A DNA stretch of 64,000 nt from an uncultured Prevotellaceae bacterium (lineage in GTDB: Bacteria > Bacteroidota > Bacteroidia > Bacteroidales > Bacteroidaceae). The position numbers were made by a program, and so were the translations under genes. Positions within the stretch are counted from its first letter, which is position 1, and every line of letters starts with the position of its first letter. Under the pieces are notes generated by a model, which worked only from the letters and a program-made list of their open reading frames with translations, had not been told where the DNA came from and searched no databases. Positions 42,014 through 50,836 of this stretch are shown here, piece by piece. Location: contig ONWA01000002.1 of NCBI GenBank assembly GCA_900321425.1, forward strand, positions 25,423-89,422, given 5' to 3'.

Positions 42014-45000
42014 ATGTCACACTTTAACGAACATACGCTGGAGATGGCCATTATGGAGCTGTTTGAGCAACAGGGCTACAGTTACATGAATGGCGAGACG
42101 ATACACAAGGAACAGACCGAGGTGCTGCTGCGTGATGACTTGCGGATGTATCTGATGGACCGATATGCCCATGAAGGCATCACGCCTTTGGAGGTGGAGC
42201 GGGTGATAGCGAAACTGACTGCAGACAATGGTGTTCCGTTATACGAGCAGAATGCACAGACGTATCGCTTGATGACGGAGGGGTTCACCATTAAGCGTGA
42301 GGATGCCTCGCAGCCAGATTTGTTCGTGGAAGTGATAAACTTTAAGGATGTTGACAGGAATATCTTCAAGATTGTCAACCAACTGGAGATAAAGGGATTG
42401 GAGCGACGTATTCCTGATGGCATCGTCTATGTGAACGGTTTGCCCGTAGTGGTGCTGGAGTTCAAGAGTGCTGTGAAGGAAGACACCACCATCATGAATG
42501 CCTATACACAGTTGACAGTGCGCTATCGTAGGGATATTCCTGAGTTGTTCCGCTATAATGCTTTCGTAGTTATCAGCGATGGTGTGAACAATAAATACGG
42601 AACGTTGTTTACACCTTACGAATTCTTTTATGCTTGGCGAAAGGTGGAGCGTACGGATAAGGCAAACGACGGTATCGACTCTCTGCACACCATGATGGAA
42701 GGTCTGTTCCGTAAGGAAAGACTGCTGAGCGTTATGAAGGACTTTGTGTTCTTCCCAGACACCTCGAAGAGTGAAAGAAAGATAGTGTGTCGCTATCCGC
42801 AGTTCTTTGCCACTCACAGGCTTTACGAAAACATATTGGAGCACTCACATATCAACTTGCATGGCGATGGAAAGGGTGGCACATACTTTGGAGCTACAGG
42901 CTGTGGAAAAAGCCTCACTATGCTGTTTCTTACACGTATGCTGATGCGTAGTCGCCACATGGCAAGTCCTACCATTGTACTGATAACCGACCGTACAGAC
43001 TTGGACGACCAACTATCGGCACAATTCGTGAATGCCAAGCAGTTTATTGGCGATGAGACGGTGGTAAACGTAGAGACACGCGAAGAGTTAGGCAAGAAGT
43101 TGAGAGGACGAAAGAGTGGTGGCGTATTCCTGACAACCATACAAAAGTTCAGCGAGGACATCAACCTTTTATCTGACCGAGCCAATATCATCTGCATATC
43201 CGACGAAGCCCATCGTTCGCAGACGAACGTGGAACAGAATGTGACCATTACCGATAAGGGGGTGAAGCGCAGTTACGGCTTTGCCAAGTATCTGCACGAC
43301 TCGTTGCCCAATGCTACTTACGTGGGCTTTACGGGAACACCTATAGATGCAACAATAGATGTATTTGGCGATGTGGTGGATAGCTACACCATGACAGAAT
43401 CGGTGGCAGACGGCATCACTCGTCGTATCGTTTATGAAGGAAGAGCCGCCAAAGTGTTTGCCGACCACAAACAACTGGAGGCGATAGAGGCATACTATAA
43501 GCAATGTGAAGAACAAGGTGCCAATGAGTATCAGATAGAGGAAAGCAAGAAAGCGGTGACACAGATGAATAAGATTCTGGGTGACCCAAACCGTTTGGCA
43601 GTGGTGGCAAAGGATTTCATTGAGCACTACGAGAAACGAATAGAGGAAGGAAGCACTGTTTGCGGTAAGGCAATGTTTGTATGCTCCAGTCGTGAAATTG
43701 CCTACGACCTGTATAAACAGATTATCGCCTTGCGCCCTGAATGGGAAGAAAAGATTGGTTCAGAAGACCAGACGCCTGTAGAGCTCATCCGATTGGTGAT
43801 GACTCGTGAGAAGGATGATGAACCGAAACTGCGCGAACTGATTGGTTCGGACGAAGACAGGAAAGCGTTGGATGTGCTCTTTAAGAATCCAGACTCTAAC
43901 TTCAAGATTGCTATCGTAGTGTCAATGTGGATAACAGGTTTTGATGTGCCTTGTCTCGACACAATGTATATTGATAAGCCTCTGCAGAAGCATACGTTGG
44001 TACAGACCATTTCAAGGGTGAACCGTGTGTATGAGGGCAAAGATAAAGGACTTGTGGTTGACTACATCGGCATCAAGAGCAATATGAATAATGCGCTGAA
44101 ACAATATGCCGGTGGTGGTGACATGGGTGATAACGTGGAAACCATCGAACAGAGTGTGACGATGGTAAAAGATGAGTTGGATATCCTGCGCAGGATGTTC
44201 CATACCTTCGATTATAGCAAGTTCTCAACGGGGACACCATTGGAACAATTGGAATGCCTGAAACATGCGGCTGAATTTGTACAGGCTACGGAGAAAACGC
44301 AAAATCAGTTTATGGGACATGCTAAGAAACTGAAATCTGCCTTCAACCTCTGTTCCAACCATGAGACAATCAGCGATAAGGATCGTGAGGACATACATTT
44401 CTTTACTGGAGTGAGGTCCATCATCTACAAACTGACAAAAGGAGATGCTCCCGATGCTTCGCAGATGAACCGCAAAGTGAGCCAGATGATAGCAGAAGCC
44501 TTGAAGTCGGACGGGGTGGAGGAGGTAGCTCAGGTGAATGCGAATACAAAGGACCTGGACTTGCTGAGTGAAGACTATATGACGAGGCTGGAGAAACTGA
44601 AGTTGCCTAATACGAAGGTGAAACTGATGGAGAAGCTGCTTCGAACTGTTATTACCGACTTCAAGAAAGTCAATAAGATGAAGGGCGTGGATTTCACCAA
44701 GCGTCTTAATGCGTTGGTACAGCGATATAACGACCGTAGCGACAATGCCGTGTTTGCTGAAGAGGTGCTCAATGAAGTAGCCAAGCAGATGGCAGAACTG
44801 CTGAGGGAGGTGAACAAAGAGAAGAAATCATTTAAGGACTTAGGAATCACATACGAGGAGAAGGCTTTCTATGATATTCTGAAAGAGATAGCCCATAAGT
44901 TTGGCTTTGAATATCCAGAAGACAAACTGCTGACATTGGCAGCTGCTGTGAAAAAGATGGTGGATGACAAGTCGAAATATACCGACTGGGCCAATCGTTC

Positions 45001-45448
45001 TGACATCAAAGCAGAACTGCAGATGGACTTGATCCTGATATTGGCAGAGCATGGCTATCCGCCAGTACCGCAAGATGAGGTGTTCAAGGAAATTTTTGAG
45101 CAGGCAGAGAACTTCAAGAAGTACGAGCAGGAAGATGATTCCAAAGAAAAAGCGCCTACTATGCTGCGCATATTAGAGAACGTTGAAGATGACAGAGACG
45201 TACGCAATCTTATATTCAATCGCCTTCACATGGATGCTGACATTAGTGATGGAGAATTGCAGCGCGAGGTTATTGAAAATTATGGCGAACGTTATTTTGA
45301 TATGACTCTGAATGACTGGAGGCACATTATTGAAGACTATACTTCAATGATAAGAGATGTTGTTCAATCTAAGGCAAAAGAAATTGCAATGAAGCCAGAA
45401 CAGTTAGGAATGGCTGCCGAACCATTTGAAGAACATAATGTGGAATAG
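42014..45448 (+). CDS. hsdR: Type I restriction endonuclease subunit
   Basis: The protein has 1144 residues. The N-terminal nuclease domain has GLPVVVLEFKSAVKED (about 139-154, the E-x-K pair). The translocase has Walker A GATGCGKSLTM near 292, DEAH-type ISDEAHRSQ near 395, GFTGTPI near 436 and helicase C-terminal motifs (QTISRVNRVYEG near 665). It cuts unmethylated DNA at a distance after ATP-driven translocation. The C-terminal third is helical and contacts the methyltransferase. The frame appears intact. Confidence 0.96.
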   Translation: MSHFNEHTLEMAIMELFEQQGYSYMNGETIHKEQTEVLLRDDLRMYLMDRYAHEGITPLEVERVIAKLTADNGVPLYEQNAQTYRLMTEGFTIKREDASQPDLFVEVINFKDVDRNIFKIVNQLEIKGLERRIPDGIVYVNGLPVVVLEFKSAVKEDTTIMNAYTQLTVRYRRDIPELFRYNAFVVISDGVNNKYGTLFTPYEFFYAWRKVERTDKANDGIDSLHTMMEGLFRKERLLSVMKDFVFFPDTSKSERKIVCRYPQFFATHRLYENILEHSHINLHGDGKGGTYFGATGCGKSLTMLFLTRMLMRSRHMASPTIVLITDRTDLDDQLSAQFVNAKQFIGDETVVNVETREELGKKLRGRKSGGVFLTTIQKFSEDINLLSDRANIICISDEAHRSQTNVEQNVTITDKGVKRSYGFAKYLHDSLPNATYVGFTGTPIDATIDVFGDVVDSYTMTESVADGITRRIVYEGRAAKVFADHKQLEAIEAYYKQCEEQGANEYQIEESKKAVTQMNKILGDPNRLAVVAKDFIEHYEKRIEEGSTVCGKAMFVCSSREIAYDLYKQIIALRPEWEEKIGSEDQTPVELIRLVMTREKDDEPKLRELIGSDEDRKALDVLFKNPDSNFKIAIVVSMWITGFDVPCLDTMYIDKPLQKHTLVQTISRVNRVYEGKDKGLVVDYIGIKSNMNNALKQYAGGGDMGDNVETIEQSVTMVKDELDILRRMFHTFDYSKFSTGTPLEQLECLKHAAEFVQATEKTQNQFMGHAKKLKSAFNLCSNHETISDKDREDIHFFTGVRSIIYKLTKGDAPDASQMNRKVSQMIAEALKSDGVEEVAQVNANTKDLDLLSEDYMTRLEKLKLPNTKVKLMEKLLRTVITDFKKVNKMKGVDFTKRLNALVQRYNDRSDNAVFAEEVLNEVAKQMAELLREVNKEKKSFKDLGITYEEKAFYDILKEIAHKFGFEYPEDKLLTLAAAVKKMVDDKSKYTDWANRSDIKAELQMDLILILAEHGYPPVPQDEVFKEIFEQAENFKKYEQEDDSKEKAPTMLRILENVEDDRDVRNLIFNRLHMDADISDGELQREVIENYGERYFDMTLNDWRHIIEDYTSMIRDVVQSKAKEIAMKPEQLGMAAEPFEEHNVE

Positions 45449-45451
45449 CTT

Positions 45452-46543
45452 ATGAATAGGATAGTTCTGATAGGAAACGGTTTTGATTTAGCCCATGGGT
45501 TGAAAACCAAATATGAACACTTCATAGATTGGTATTGGGAACAGAGAGTAAATGGATTTGTAGGTAATACCAGTACCGTATCCAGAGATCCTTTGTGTTC
45601 TTTTGAGATAACTGACACGAATGAGTGCTGGAATGTATTTGTTTTCCAATTGCCACGATTTTTTAATAGAATCCCTGGGAAGGATGTGGTACAATCAATT
45701 GTGGGAGATAAAGAACGATATAAGGTAAAGTTCTTTTTCCTCTTTGACAGAATTGTTAAAGGTATCGACACGAAAGGATGGGTAGATATTGAAAATGAGT
45801 ATTATTCTTTACTGGCAACACTTACATTTCCTATAGTAGGAGGTTCCCAGAAAGTAGATCCGCAATTATTGAATTTTCAGTTGGACTATTTAAAGAATTT
45901 ACTCATTGATTATCTCAAGATCGAGGAAGGTAAGGAAATCGAAACAGTTAAATCAATAAAGGATAAGTTATGCGGACCAATAAGACAGAAAGAAATCTCT
46001 GTAGCCAATAATAATTATTCTGGGAATAGAGATAAGGATGCTCCTGTAAGCAATGTTATGCTTCTTAGTTTTAATTATACTAAGACTGCCAGACTCTATG
46101 CAGAGAACAATCCAAAAGTCCAGGTTAACTATATTCATGGGGAATTAGATAAACCGAAAAGCGTAATATTTGGTTATGGAGATGATTTGGATGATACATA
46201 CGAAAAATTAAAGAACCTGAATGATAATGAGTGCCTGCGGAATATGAAATCAATCAACTATCTGGAGGCGAACAATTATCGAAAGATGTTGGAGTTCATT
46301 GAGAGCGGACCTTTTCAGGTCTGTATCATGGGGCATTCCTGTGGCAACTCCGACCGTACTTTACTCAATACGCTGTTTGAGCATCGATTCTGTGTTTCTG
46401 TCAAACCATATTATTATATTAAGGAAGATGGAACAGATAATTATCTCGAACTAATCCAAAATATTAGCAGGAATTTTACTGATATGAAATTAATGAGAGA
46501 CAGAGTGGTGAACAAAATGTATTGTGAGCCGCTTGTGAAATGA
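45452..46543 (+). CDS. AbiH family abortive infection protein
   Basis: The protein has 363 residues. The N-terminal motif IVLIGNGFDLAHGLKTKYEHF (given as LIGNGFDLAHGL near 5-16 and KTKYEHF) is diagnostic for AbiH. Another family feature is NYIHGELDKPKSVIFGYGDD near 230, and the C-terminal GHSCGNSDRTLL is near 288. AbiH was found as a lactococcal phage abortive-infection factor; its mechanism is not known. It begins 3 bp after hsdR and is probably co-transcribed. Confidence 0.92.
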   Translation: MNRIVLIGNGFDLAHGLKTKYEHFIDWYWEQRVNGFVGNTSTVSRDPLCSFEITDTNECWNVFVFQLPRFFNRIPGKDVVQSIVGDKERYKVKFFFLFDRIVKGIDTKGWVDIENEYYSLLATLTFPIVGGSQKVDPQLLNFQLDYLKNLLIDYLKIEEGKEIETVKSIKDKLCGPIRQKEISVANNNYSGNRDKDAPVSNVMLLSFNYTKTARLYAENNPKVQVNYIHGELDKPKSVIFGYGDDLDDTYEKLKNLNDNECLRNMKSINYLEANNYRKMLEFIESGPFQVCIMGHSCGNSDRTLLNTLFEHRFCVSVKPYYYIKEDGTDNYLELIQNISRNFTDMKLMRDRVVNKMYCEPLVK

Positions 46544-46564
46544 AAATAATAAAAGATTTAAACT

Positions 46565-47665
46565 ATGTATATACTTGACAAGGATACTAATCAGTTAATA
46601 ACTGCAGAACCGACAACGTTTAAGGAGCAGAAACTTAAAGAACGTCAGCATTTGCAAGAGTGGATAGCCAAGAATCCAGAAGTGTTGGGAGAAGAACTGC
46701 TTGTCATCCAGAAAGAATTCGACGGTTTCAGCGATACCCATGAGCGACTCGATTTGCTTGCTTTGGATAAGGATGGAAAATTGGTGATTATTGAGAATAA
46801 ACTTGATGATTCTGGACGTGATGTTACTTGGCAAGCTATCAAATATGCTTCATACTGCTCCAGTATGTCACAAAATGAAATTGTGTCTATATTTGCAAAA
46901 TACCTCAATACCACCGAAGATATTGCACGGGAGAAATTGCTATCCTTCTTCGACAAGGAAGATATGGATGATATAGAACTAAATCCGGAAAACTCTCAGC
47001 GCATTGTTTTTGTAGCCGCAAACTTTAGAAAGGAAGTTACTTCGTCAGCTCTGTGGCTTCGCAACTTTGGCATCGATATCTGTTGCATCAAGGTATCACC
47101 ATATATGTATAAAGGAAAGGTGATGGTAGAGTTCGACCAGATAATTCCTATCAAGGAGGCAGAAGAATACGTTATCAAGATTGCTGAAAAGAAAAAGGTA
47201 GAAACGCAAAAAGCAGAGAATAAGAAGCGAAGCGAAAATGGAAGATTTGATTTCTGGCAGCACTTCGTGGAGTACAATAAACAGAAAAATGGTCCCTATG
47301 CAGGCTCTACTGCTAATTCAGACAGCTGGATGGGCAAAGGTGGAGTCGGTATTGGTGGCGCTTCAGTCAACATTTGTATCAGCAAAGTAGCTTGCCGCAC
47401 GGAAATCTATGTTAATACAGGTGTACGTGACACTAACAAGCGTATCTATGACTTCTTCTTCAGCAACAAGAACATGATAGAGAAAGAACTTGGTGAAATG
47501 AAATGGGAACGACTGGATGATAAAGTGACTTGTCGGATTAGTCAAGCGAGAGCTCTCAGTTATTTGCAAGAAGATGAGTGGTCTGAAATATTCGATTTCT
47601 TTATAAAGACTACCGAAGAATTTATTGCTACATTCGGTAAGGTGGCGGTCAAATACAAGAAGTAA
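46565..47665 (+). CDS. DUF4268-like protein with PD-(D/E)xK nuclease-type N-terminus
   Basis: The protein has 366 residues. The N-terminal domain has ERLDLLALDKDGKLVIIENK (about 60-79), a D...E-x-K arrangement of restriction-endonuclease-like folds as seen in DUF91/NucS relatives. The C-terminal part (about 225-366) resembles DUF4268 (FDFWQHFVEY, then RTEIYVNTG). Such proteins are common near restriction systems. It lies 21 bp after abiH. Catalytic activity is inferred from the motif only. Confidence 0.8.
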   Translation: MYILDKDTNQLITAEPTTFKEQKLKERQHLQEWIAKNPEVLGEELLVIQKEFDGFSDTHERLDLLALDKDGKLVIIENKLDDSGRDVTWQAIKYASYCSSMSQNEIVSIFAKYLNTTEDIAREKLLSFFDKEDMDDIELNPENSQRIVFVAANFRKEVTSSALWLRNFGIDICCIKVSPYMYKGKVMVEFDQIIPIKEAEEYVIKIAEKKKVETQKAENKKRSENGRFDFWQHFVEYNKQKNGPYAGSTANSDSWMGKGGVGIGGASVNICISKVACRTEIYVNTGVRDTNKRIYDFFFSNKNMIEKELGEMKWERLDDKVTCRISQARALSYLQEDEWSEIFDFFIKTTEEFIATFGKVAVKYKK

Positions 47666-47715
47666 AATATGTATAAGAACGTTATAAGATATATTTGGGT
47701 GTGGAATTTTCCGAT

Positions 47716-47814
47716 ATGGCTAAGAACAGGAGTCAGTTGGAGGAGATGGCAGAAAAAGAAGCCCTTGCAGGTGGTGAAGCGGAGAGGTATCTACAAGAAA
47801 AGAATAAATCATAA
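47716..47814 (+). CDS. Possible small peptide (32 residues) or gene remnant
   Basis: A 32-codon frame (MAKNRSQLEEMAEKEALAGG then EAERYLQEKNKS) lies in the 169-bp gap between the DUF4268-like gene and the AlbA-like gene. It is strongly helical. It may be a short gene or the leftover of a longer one; there is no promoter motif. Confidence 0.25.
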   Translation: MAKNRSQLEEMAEKEALAGGEAERYLQEKNKS

Positions 47815-47834
47815 TAAAGAAACGTTTATATAGT

Positions 47835-49286
47835 ATGGAGAAGAATCTTGATATACTGATAAAGGAACTGTGTAAGCTGCCCAAGGAAGTAGGATGGGTG
47901 GAGTTCAAACACAATAATTGTGAACCAAAAATGATTGGCGAGGACATTAGTGCCCTTGCCAATACAGCCACTTTGAAAGACCGTGATAATGCCTATATGA
48001 TTTGGGGTGTGGATGATAACACTCATGAAATAATTGGCACGAAGGTTAGGCTTCCTTTGGAGACGAAAGGACAACAGGAACTGGAGAACTGGCTACGCTA
48101 TATGCTCTCAAAGAATGCTGACTTTGAATTCCTTGATACAGAGGTTGACGGAAAGCATGTGGAGATCATCAAGATTCACAAGGCTTTAAGCGAGCCAGTT
48201 GCTTTTGAGAAGATTGATTACATCCGTAGTGGTAGCTACACTAAGAAGCTGCATGAGTTTCCTGTGATGCGTGCTCAGTTGTGGGACAAGCTTCGCAACA
48301 GCCAGTTCGAAGATGTCAATAGTAAAGAAGATTTGCGCTTTGCTGATATCACGAGAATGCTTAGCATCGAAACTTATTTTTCTTTGCTGGACATTCCACA
48401 GCCCATAGATGAAAAAGAGATTATGCACTACCTGACAGAGGATGGTGTTATTGCAAAACTTGATAACGGTTTGTTTGCAATCACCAATCTTGGGGCAATA
48501 CTGTTTGCGAAAGACCTGAACGATTTTTCACGGTTAGGTAGAAAGGCCATGAGGGTTGTTCAATATCAGGGAGCGAACAGGCTGTTCATACAAAAAGAGG
48601 AAACGTTTAATTCGGGCTATGCTGTCGACTTCGAGAACATCGTCAGGTATGTGAATGCTCTGCTGCCCAGCCGTGAGGATGCAAATGCCGTCAAGTTGAC
48701 AACAAAAAGCAAGTTCCCGCTACCCTCGGTTAGAGAAGCCATTGCGAATAGTCTGATTCACCAAGACCTATATATTACAGGTGCTGGCCCGGTGATTGAG
48801 GTATTCGACAATAGGGTGGAAGTGACTAATCCGGGAACACCTCTCGTAGATATTCTGAGAATCATTGACAATCCACCAAAGTCAAGGAACGAGAAGCTTG
48901 CCTCTCTAATGCGTAGGATGAAGATGTGTGAGGAACTTGGCCGCGGATGGGACAGAATGGTGCTTGCGTGTGAGATGCAGTACCTTCCCGCTCCTCGAAT
49001 CGAAATATTCCAAGAATCCACAAAGGTCACATTGTTTGCCGAGATGGAATATACCAACATTCCAATGGATGACAAGTTATGGTCGTGCTACCTGCATGCC
49101 TGTCTTATGTATATACAAGGCGATGCCCTCACCAACGGAACCCTCAGGAACCGATTTGGCTTGAAGGATTCTTCGGCTGGTAGTGTCTCGCGCTTGATAA
49201 AAGAAGCGGTCGAACAAAAGCGAATAAAGGCGATTGATCCTGAAACCGCCAAACGCTATATGCGATATGTTCCTATCTGGGCATAG
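47835..49286 (+). CDS. AlbA/Schlafen-like DNA-binding protein with GHKL-like C-terminus
   Basis: The protein has 483 residues. The N-terminal AlbA_2 domain (about 15-140) contains VGWVEFKHNNCEPKMIGEDISALANTA (quoted in part as WVEFKHNN and ISALANTA) and the IWGVDDNTHEIIGTK segment. The C-terminal part has VREAIANSLIHQDLY near 298 and a region like the GHKL ATPase relatives found in RecG-like regulators. A final winged-helix region follows (TNGTLRNRFGLKDSS). These proteins are usually annotated as transcriptional regulators; some Schlafen-type domains cut RNA. It is the last gene of the element and reads toward the right end. Confidence 0.82.
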   Translation: MEKNLDILIKELCKLPKEVGWVEFKHNNCEPKMIGEDISALANTATLKDRDNAYMIWGVDDNTHEIIGTKVRLPLETKGQQELENWLRYMLSKNADFEFLDTEVDGKHVEIIKIHKALSEPVAFEKIDYIRSGSYTKKLHEFPVMRAQLWDKLRNSQFEDVNSKEDLRFADITRMLSIETYFSLLDIPQPIDEKEIMHYLTEDGVIAKLDNGLFAITNLGAILFAKDLNDFSRLGRKAMRVVQYQGANRLFIQKEETFNSGYAVDFENIVRYVNALLPSREDANAVKLTTKSKFPLPSVREAIANSLIHQDLYITGAGPVIEVFDNRVEVTNPGTPLVDILRIIDNPPKSRNEKLASLMRRMKMCEELGRGWDRMVLACEMQYLPAPRIEIFQESTKVTLFAEMEYTNIPMDDKLWSCYLHACLMYIQGDALTNGTLRNRFGLKDSSAGSVSRLIKEAVEQKRIKAIDPETAKRYMRYVPIWA

Positions 49287-49397
49287 TTTAATTTGCCGGT
49301 AATTTGCTAAACAGGTGAAACGTACCAGGCAAAAAGCTATCAAAAGCCTATAAACACTGGCATTTGTGGATGAGAATTTAATTTGCTGGTAATTTGC
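49287..49397 (+). repeat. Direct repeat pair near the right end
   Basis: TTTAATTTGCCGGTAATTTG (49287-49306, then C) recurs with one mismatch at 49377-49397, exactly 90 bp apart. Within each copy AATTTGC occurs twice. It may be accessory binding sites for excision proteins. Confidence 0.5.
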
Positions 49398-49455
49398 CAG
49401 AGTCACGCAATCATAAAATAGGGCAACGGATAGAATATTGACTAAGGAAATGCTT

Positions 49456-49477
49456 ATCACGCCAAAATCACGCCAAA
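49456..49477 (+). repeat. Tandem 11-mer at the right end, putative integrase arm site
   Basis: Two direct copies of ATCACGCCAAA, identical to 19125-19146 and in the same orientation, 81 bp from the right att core. Confidence 0.75.
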
Positions 49478-49507
49478 TTAGGGCATGAAGAAATTTAGGA
49501 AAATAAA

Positions 49508-49534
49508 AGAAGTGGCTGACAATCAGTCACTTCT
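49508..49534 (+). terminator. Hairpin just inside the right end of the element
   Basis: AGAAGTGGCTGA and TCAGTCACTTCT form a stem of 12 bp with a G-T pair and loop CAA. It closely resembles the chromosomal terminator at 18949-18972 and may have been carried from another tRNA-Pro locus, replacing the terminator downstream of the tRNA. Confidence 0.5.
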
Positions 49535-49557
49535 ACTGCAAAGCCTAACTTTGTTTT

Positions 49558-49570
49558 GTCGGGATGAGGC
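49558..49570 (+). repeat. Right attachment core (attR) within tRNA-Pro
   Basis: GTCGGGATGAGGC, identical to 18985-18997, covers the 3' acceptor end of the tRNA gene, so integration keeps the tRNA intact. Confidence 0.85.
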
Positions 49571-49631
49571 GACTCGAACGCCCGACCCCTACGTCCCGAA
49601 CGTAGTGCGCTACCAACTGCGCTACATCCCG
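49559..49631 (-). tRNA. tRNA-Pro (CGG anticodon), integration target
   Basis: Minus strand, 73 nt: starts CGGGATGTAGCGCAGTTGG, anticodon stem CTACG/CGTAG with loop TTCGGGA (anticodon CGG), T arm with GTTCGAGTC, acceptor end CATCCCG plus discriminator A. The 3' end borders the element. Confidence 0.96.
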
Positions 49632-49662
49632 ATCCTGAAAAACGGTTTCGAAAAACCGGATG

Positions 49663-49670
49663 CAAAGGTA
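49663..49670 (-). promoter_or_regulatory. Promoter -7 motif for tRNA-Pro
   Basis: Minus-strand TACCTTTG followed by CA lies 31 bp upstream of the tRNA 5' end. Confidence 0.65.
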
Positions 49671-49733
49671 CGGCAAAAAAATGAAACGGGCATACTTTTT
49701 ACCAAAAAGTTTGTGTTTCTTTGGAAAAAATAC

Positions 49734-49741
49734 TATCTTTG
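49734..49741 (+). promoter_or_regulatory. Promoter -7 motif for the pectinesterase gene
   Basis: TATCTTTG with a TTTG (-33-like) 20 bp upstream. It stands 10 bp before ATG 49752. Confidence 0.65.
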
Positions 49742-49751
49742 CCCGACTTAT

Positions 49752-50816
49752 ATGGAGATTATGCAGAAGATATTAACCCTACTGATGTGCCTGTTGTGCT
49801 CGCTGAGCATGAAGGCAGCTCATTACATCGTAGTGAAAGCTGGCGACGCAGAGAGTTTCCTAAATGCCATCAAGGAAGCCAATGAGCGCAATAAGGATGC
49901 GAAAGCCCAACGACTGTTTATCCTCGTTCCCAATGGTGTGTATGACCTGGGCGAACGCGTGCTGACAAAGATTACGGGCAACCAGATTGCCATTATCGGC
50001 GAGAGCATGGACGGAACCGTGGTGAGGAATGCACCTAATATCGCCATCGAGGGCATCAGCAAAACGGCTACGTTGCAGGTGAGAGGCGCCAATACGTATT
50101 TGCAGGACTTAACCATTCAAAATGCGCTGAAGTATTACGAGTCGGGGAAGGACGGAAGGGCTGTGACTATCCACGACAAAGGGACGCGCACCATCTGTAA
50201 GAATGTCCGTATGCTGTCGCATCAGGATACGTACTATACCGATAACGAGGACTCGCAGTTCTACCTGGAGGATTCGGAGATACATGGAACGGTGGACTTT
50301 ATCTGTGGCGCATCGGATGTGTACTTCAATCACTGCACCATCGTGACAGAGTATCGTACGGCGACAGGCGAAGGACGAAATGTAATCGCAGCGCCTCGTA
50401 CCTCGCACACCCCTTGGGGCTATATCTTCGAAAGTTGTACCATTTATAATAACAAGTCGTCTTTCCATTATGCACGAGGATGGAAAGAAACGCCCCACTG
50501 TATTTTCCTGAACACCACGCTGATGACGCCTGAGAAACTGTTGAGTACCCGTTTCGAACCACGAGGGATGAGAACCATCCAGTCGGACTTCAAGGAGTAT
50601 CACACGATGGACAAGGACGGAAATGATATCACCCCGAAGTCGAACGTGATTACCTTCTATATCGGTGAGGAGAAAAATACGGTGGAAACCATTCTCACGG
50701 CTGAGGAGGCGAAGAAATATACGCTGAAGAATATCTTCCCCAACTGGCGACCAGAGAAAATTACACAGAAACTGTATCTGCAGGCAGAGACATTAAAGAG
50801 AAAGGTGCTGAAGTAA
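49752..50816 (+). CDS. Pectinesterase (carbohydrate esterase family 8)
   Basis: The protein has 354 residues. A signal peptide (about 1-23, ILTLLMCLLCSLSMKAAH) directs export. The right-handed beta-helix shows ANTYLQDLTIQNA, the catalytic stretch MLSHQDTYYTDNEDSQFYLE, GTVDFICGASDVYFNHC and the substrate-binding YARGWKETP. It removes methyl esters from pectin, preparing it for lyases. ATG 49752 or 49761 is possible; a longer frame would run through tRNA-Pro. It is a single-gene unit ended by a strong hairpin. Confidence 0.92.
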   Translation: MEIMQKILTLLMCLLCSLSMKAAHYIVVKAGDAESFLNAIKEANERNKDAKAQRLFILVPNGVYDLGERVLTKITGNQIAIIGESMDGTVVRNAPNIAIEGISKTATLQVRGANTYLQDLTIQNALKYYESGKDGRAVTIHDKGTRTICKNVRMLSHQDTYYTDNEDSQFYLEDSEIHGTVDFICGASDVYFNHCTIVTEYRTATGEGRNVIAAPRTSHTPWGYIFESCTIYNNKSSFHYARGWKETPHCIFLNTTLMTPEKLLSTRFEPRGMRTIQSDFKEYHTMDKDGNDITPKSNVITFYIGEEKNTVETILTAEEAKKYTLKNIFPNWRPEKITQKLYLQAETLKRKVLK

Positions 50817-50829
50817 TCAGCACCTTTCT
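50799..50829. terminator. Bidirectional terminator between pectinesterase and murF
   Basis: AGAAAGGTGCTGA and TCAGCACCTTTCT form a perfect 13-bp stem with loop AGTAA; the loop contains the pectinesterase stop codon. It serves both convergent genes. Confidence 0.8.
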
Positions 50830-50836
50830 GGTATAT

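Larger units (their letters stand above)
18985..49570. mobile_element. Integrative mobilizable element at tRNA-Pro, about 30.6 kb, carrying a defence island
   Basis: A 13-bp direct repeat, GTCGGGATGAGGC, lies at 18985-18997 and at 49558-49570. The right copy is the 3' end of an intact tRNA-Pro gene and the left copy is an orphan fragment. Immediately inside are a tyrosine recombinase gene (19204) and tandem 11-mers at both ends. The element carries ParA, a primase-helicase, a probable oriT and a MobV relaxase but no type IV secretion genes, so it fits a mobilizable rather than self-transmissible element. About 19 kb of cargo is defence-related. Confidence 0.9.

Noticed and set aside
18985-49570. 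Self-transmissible conjugative element
   Set aside because: No traG-like coupling protein or other tra genes of the pore were found; only integrase, relaxase and replication genes.
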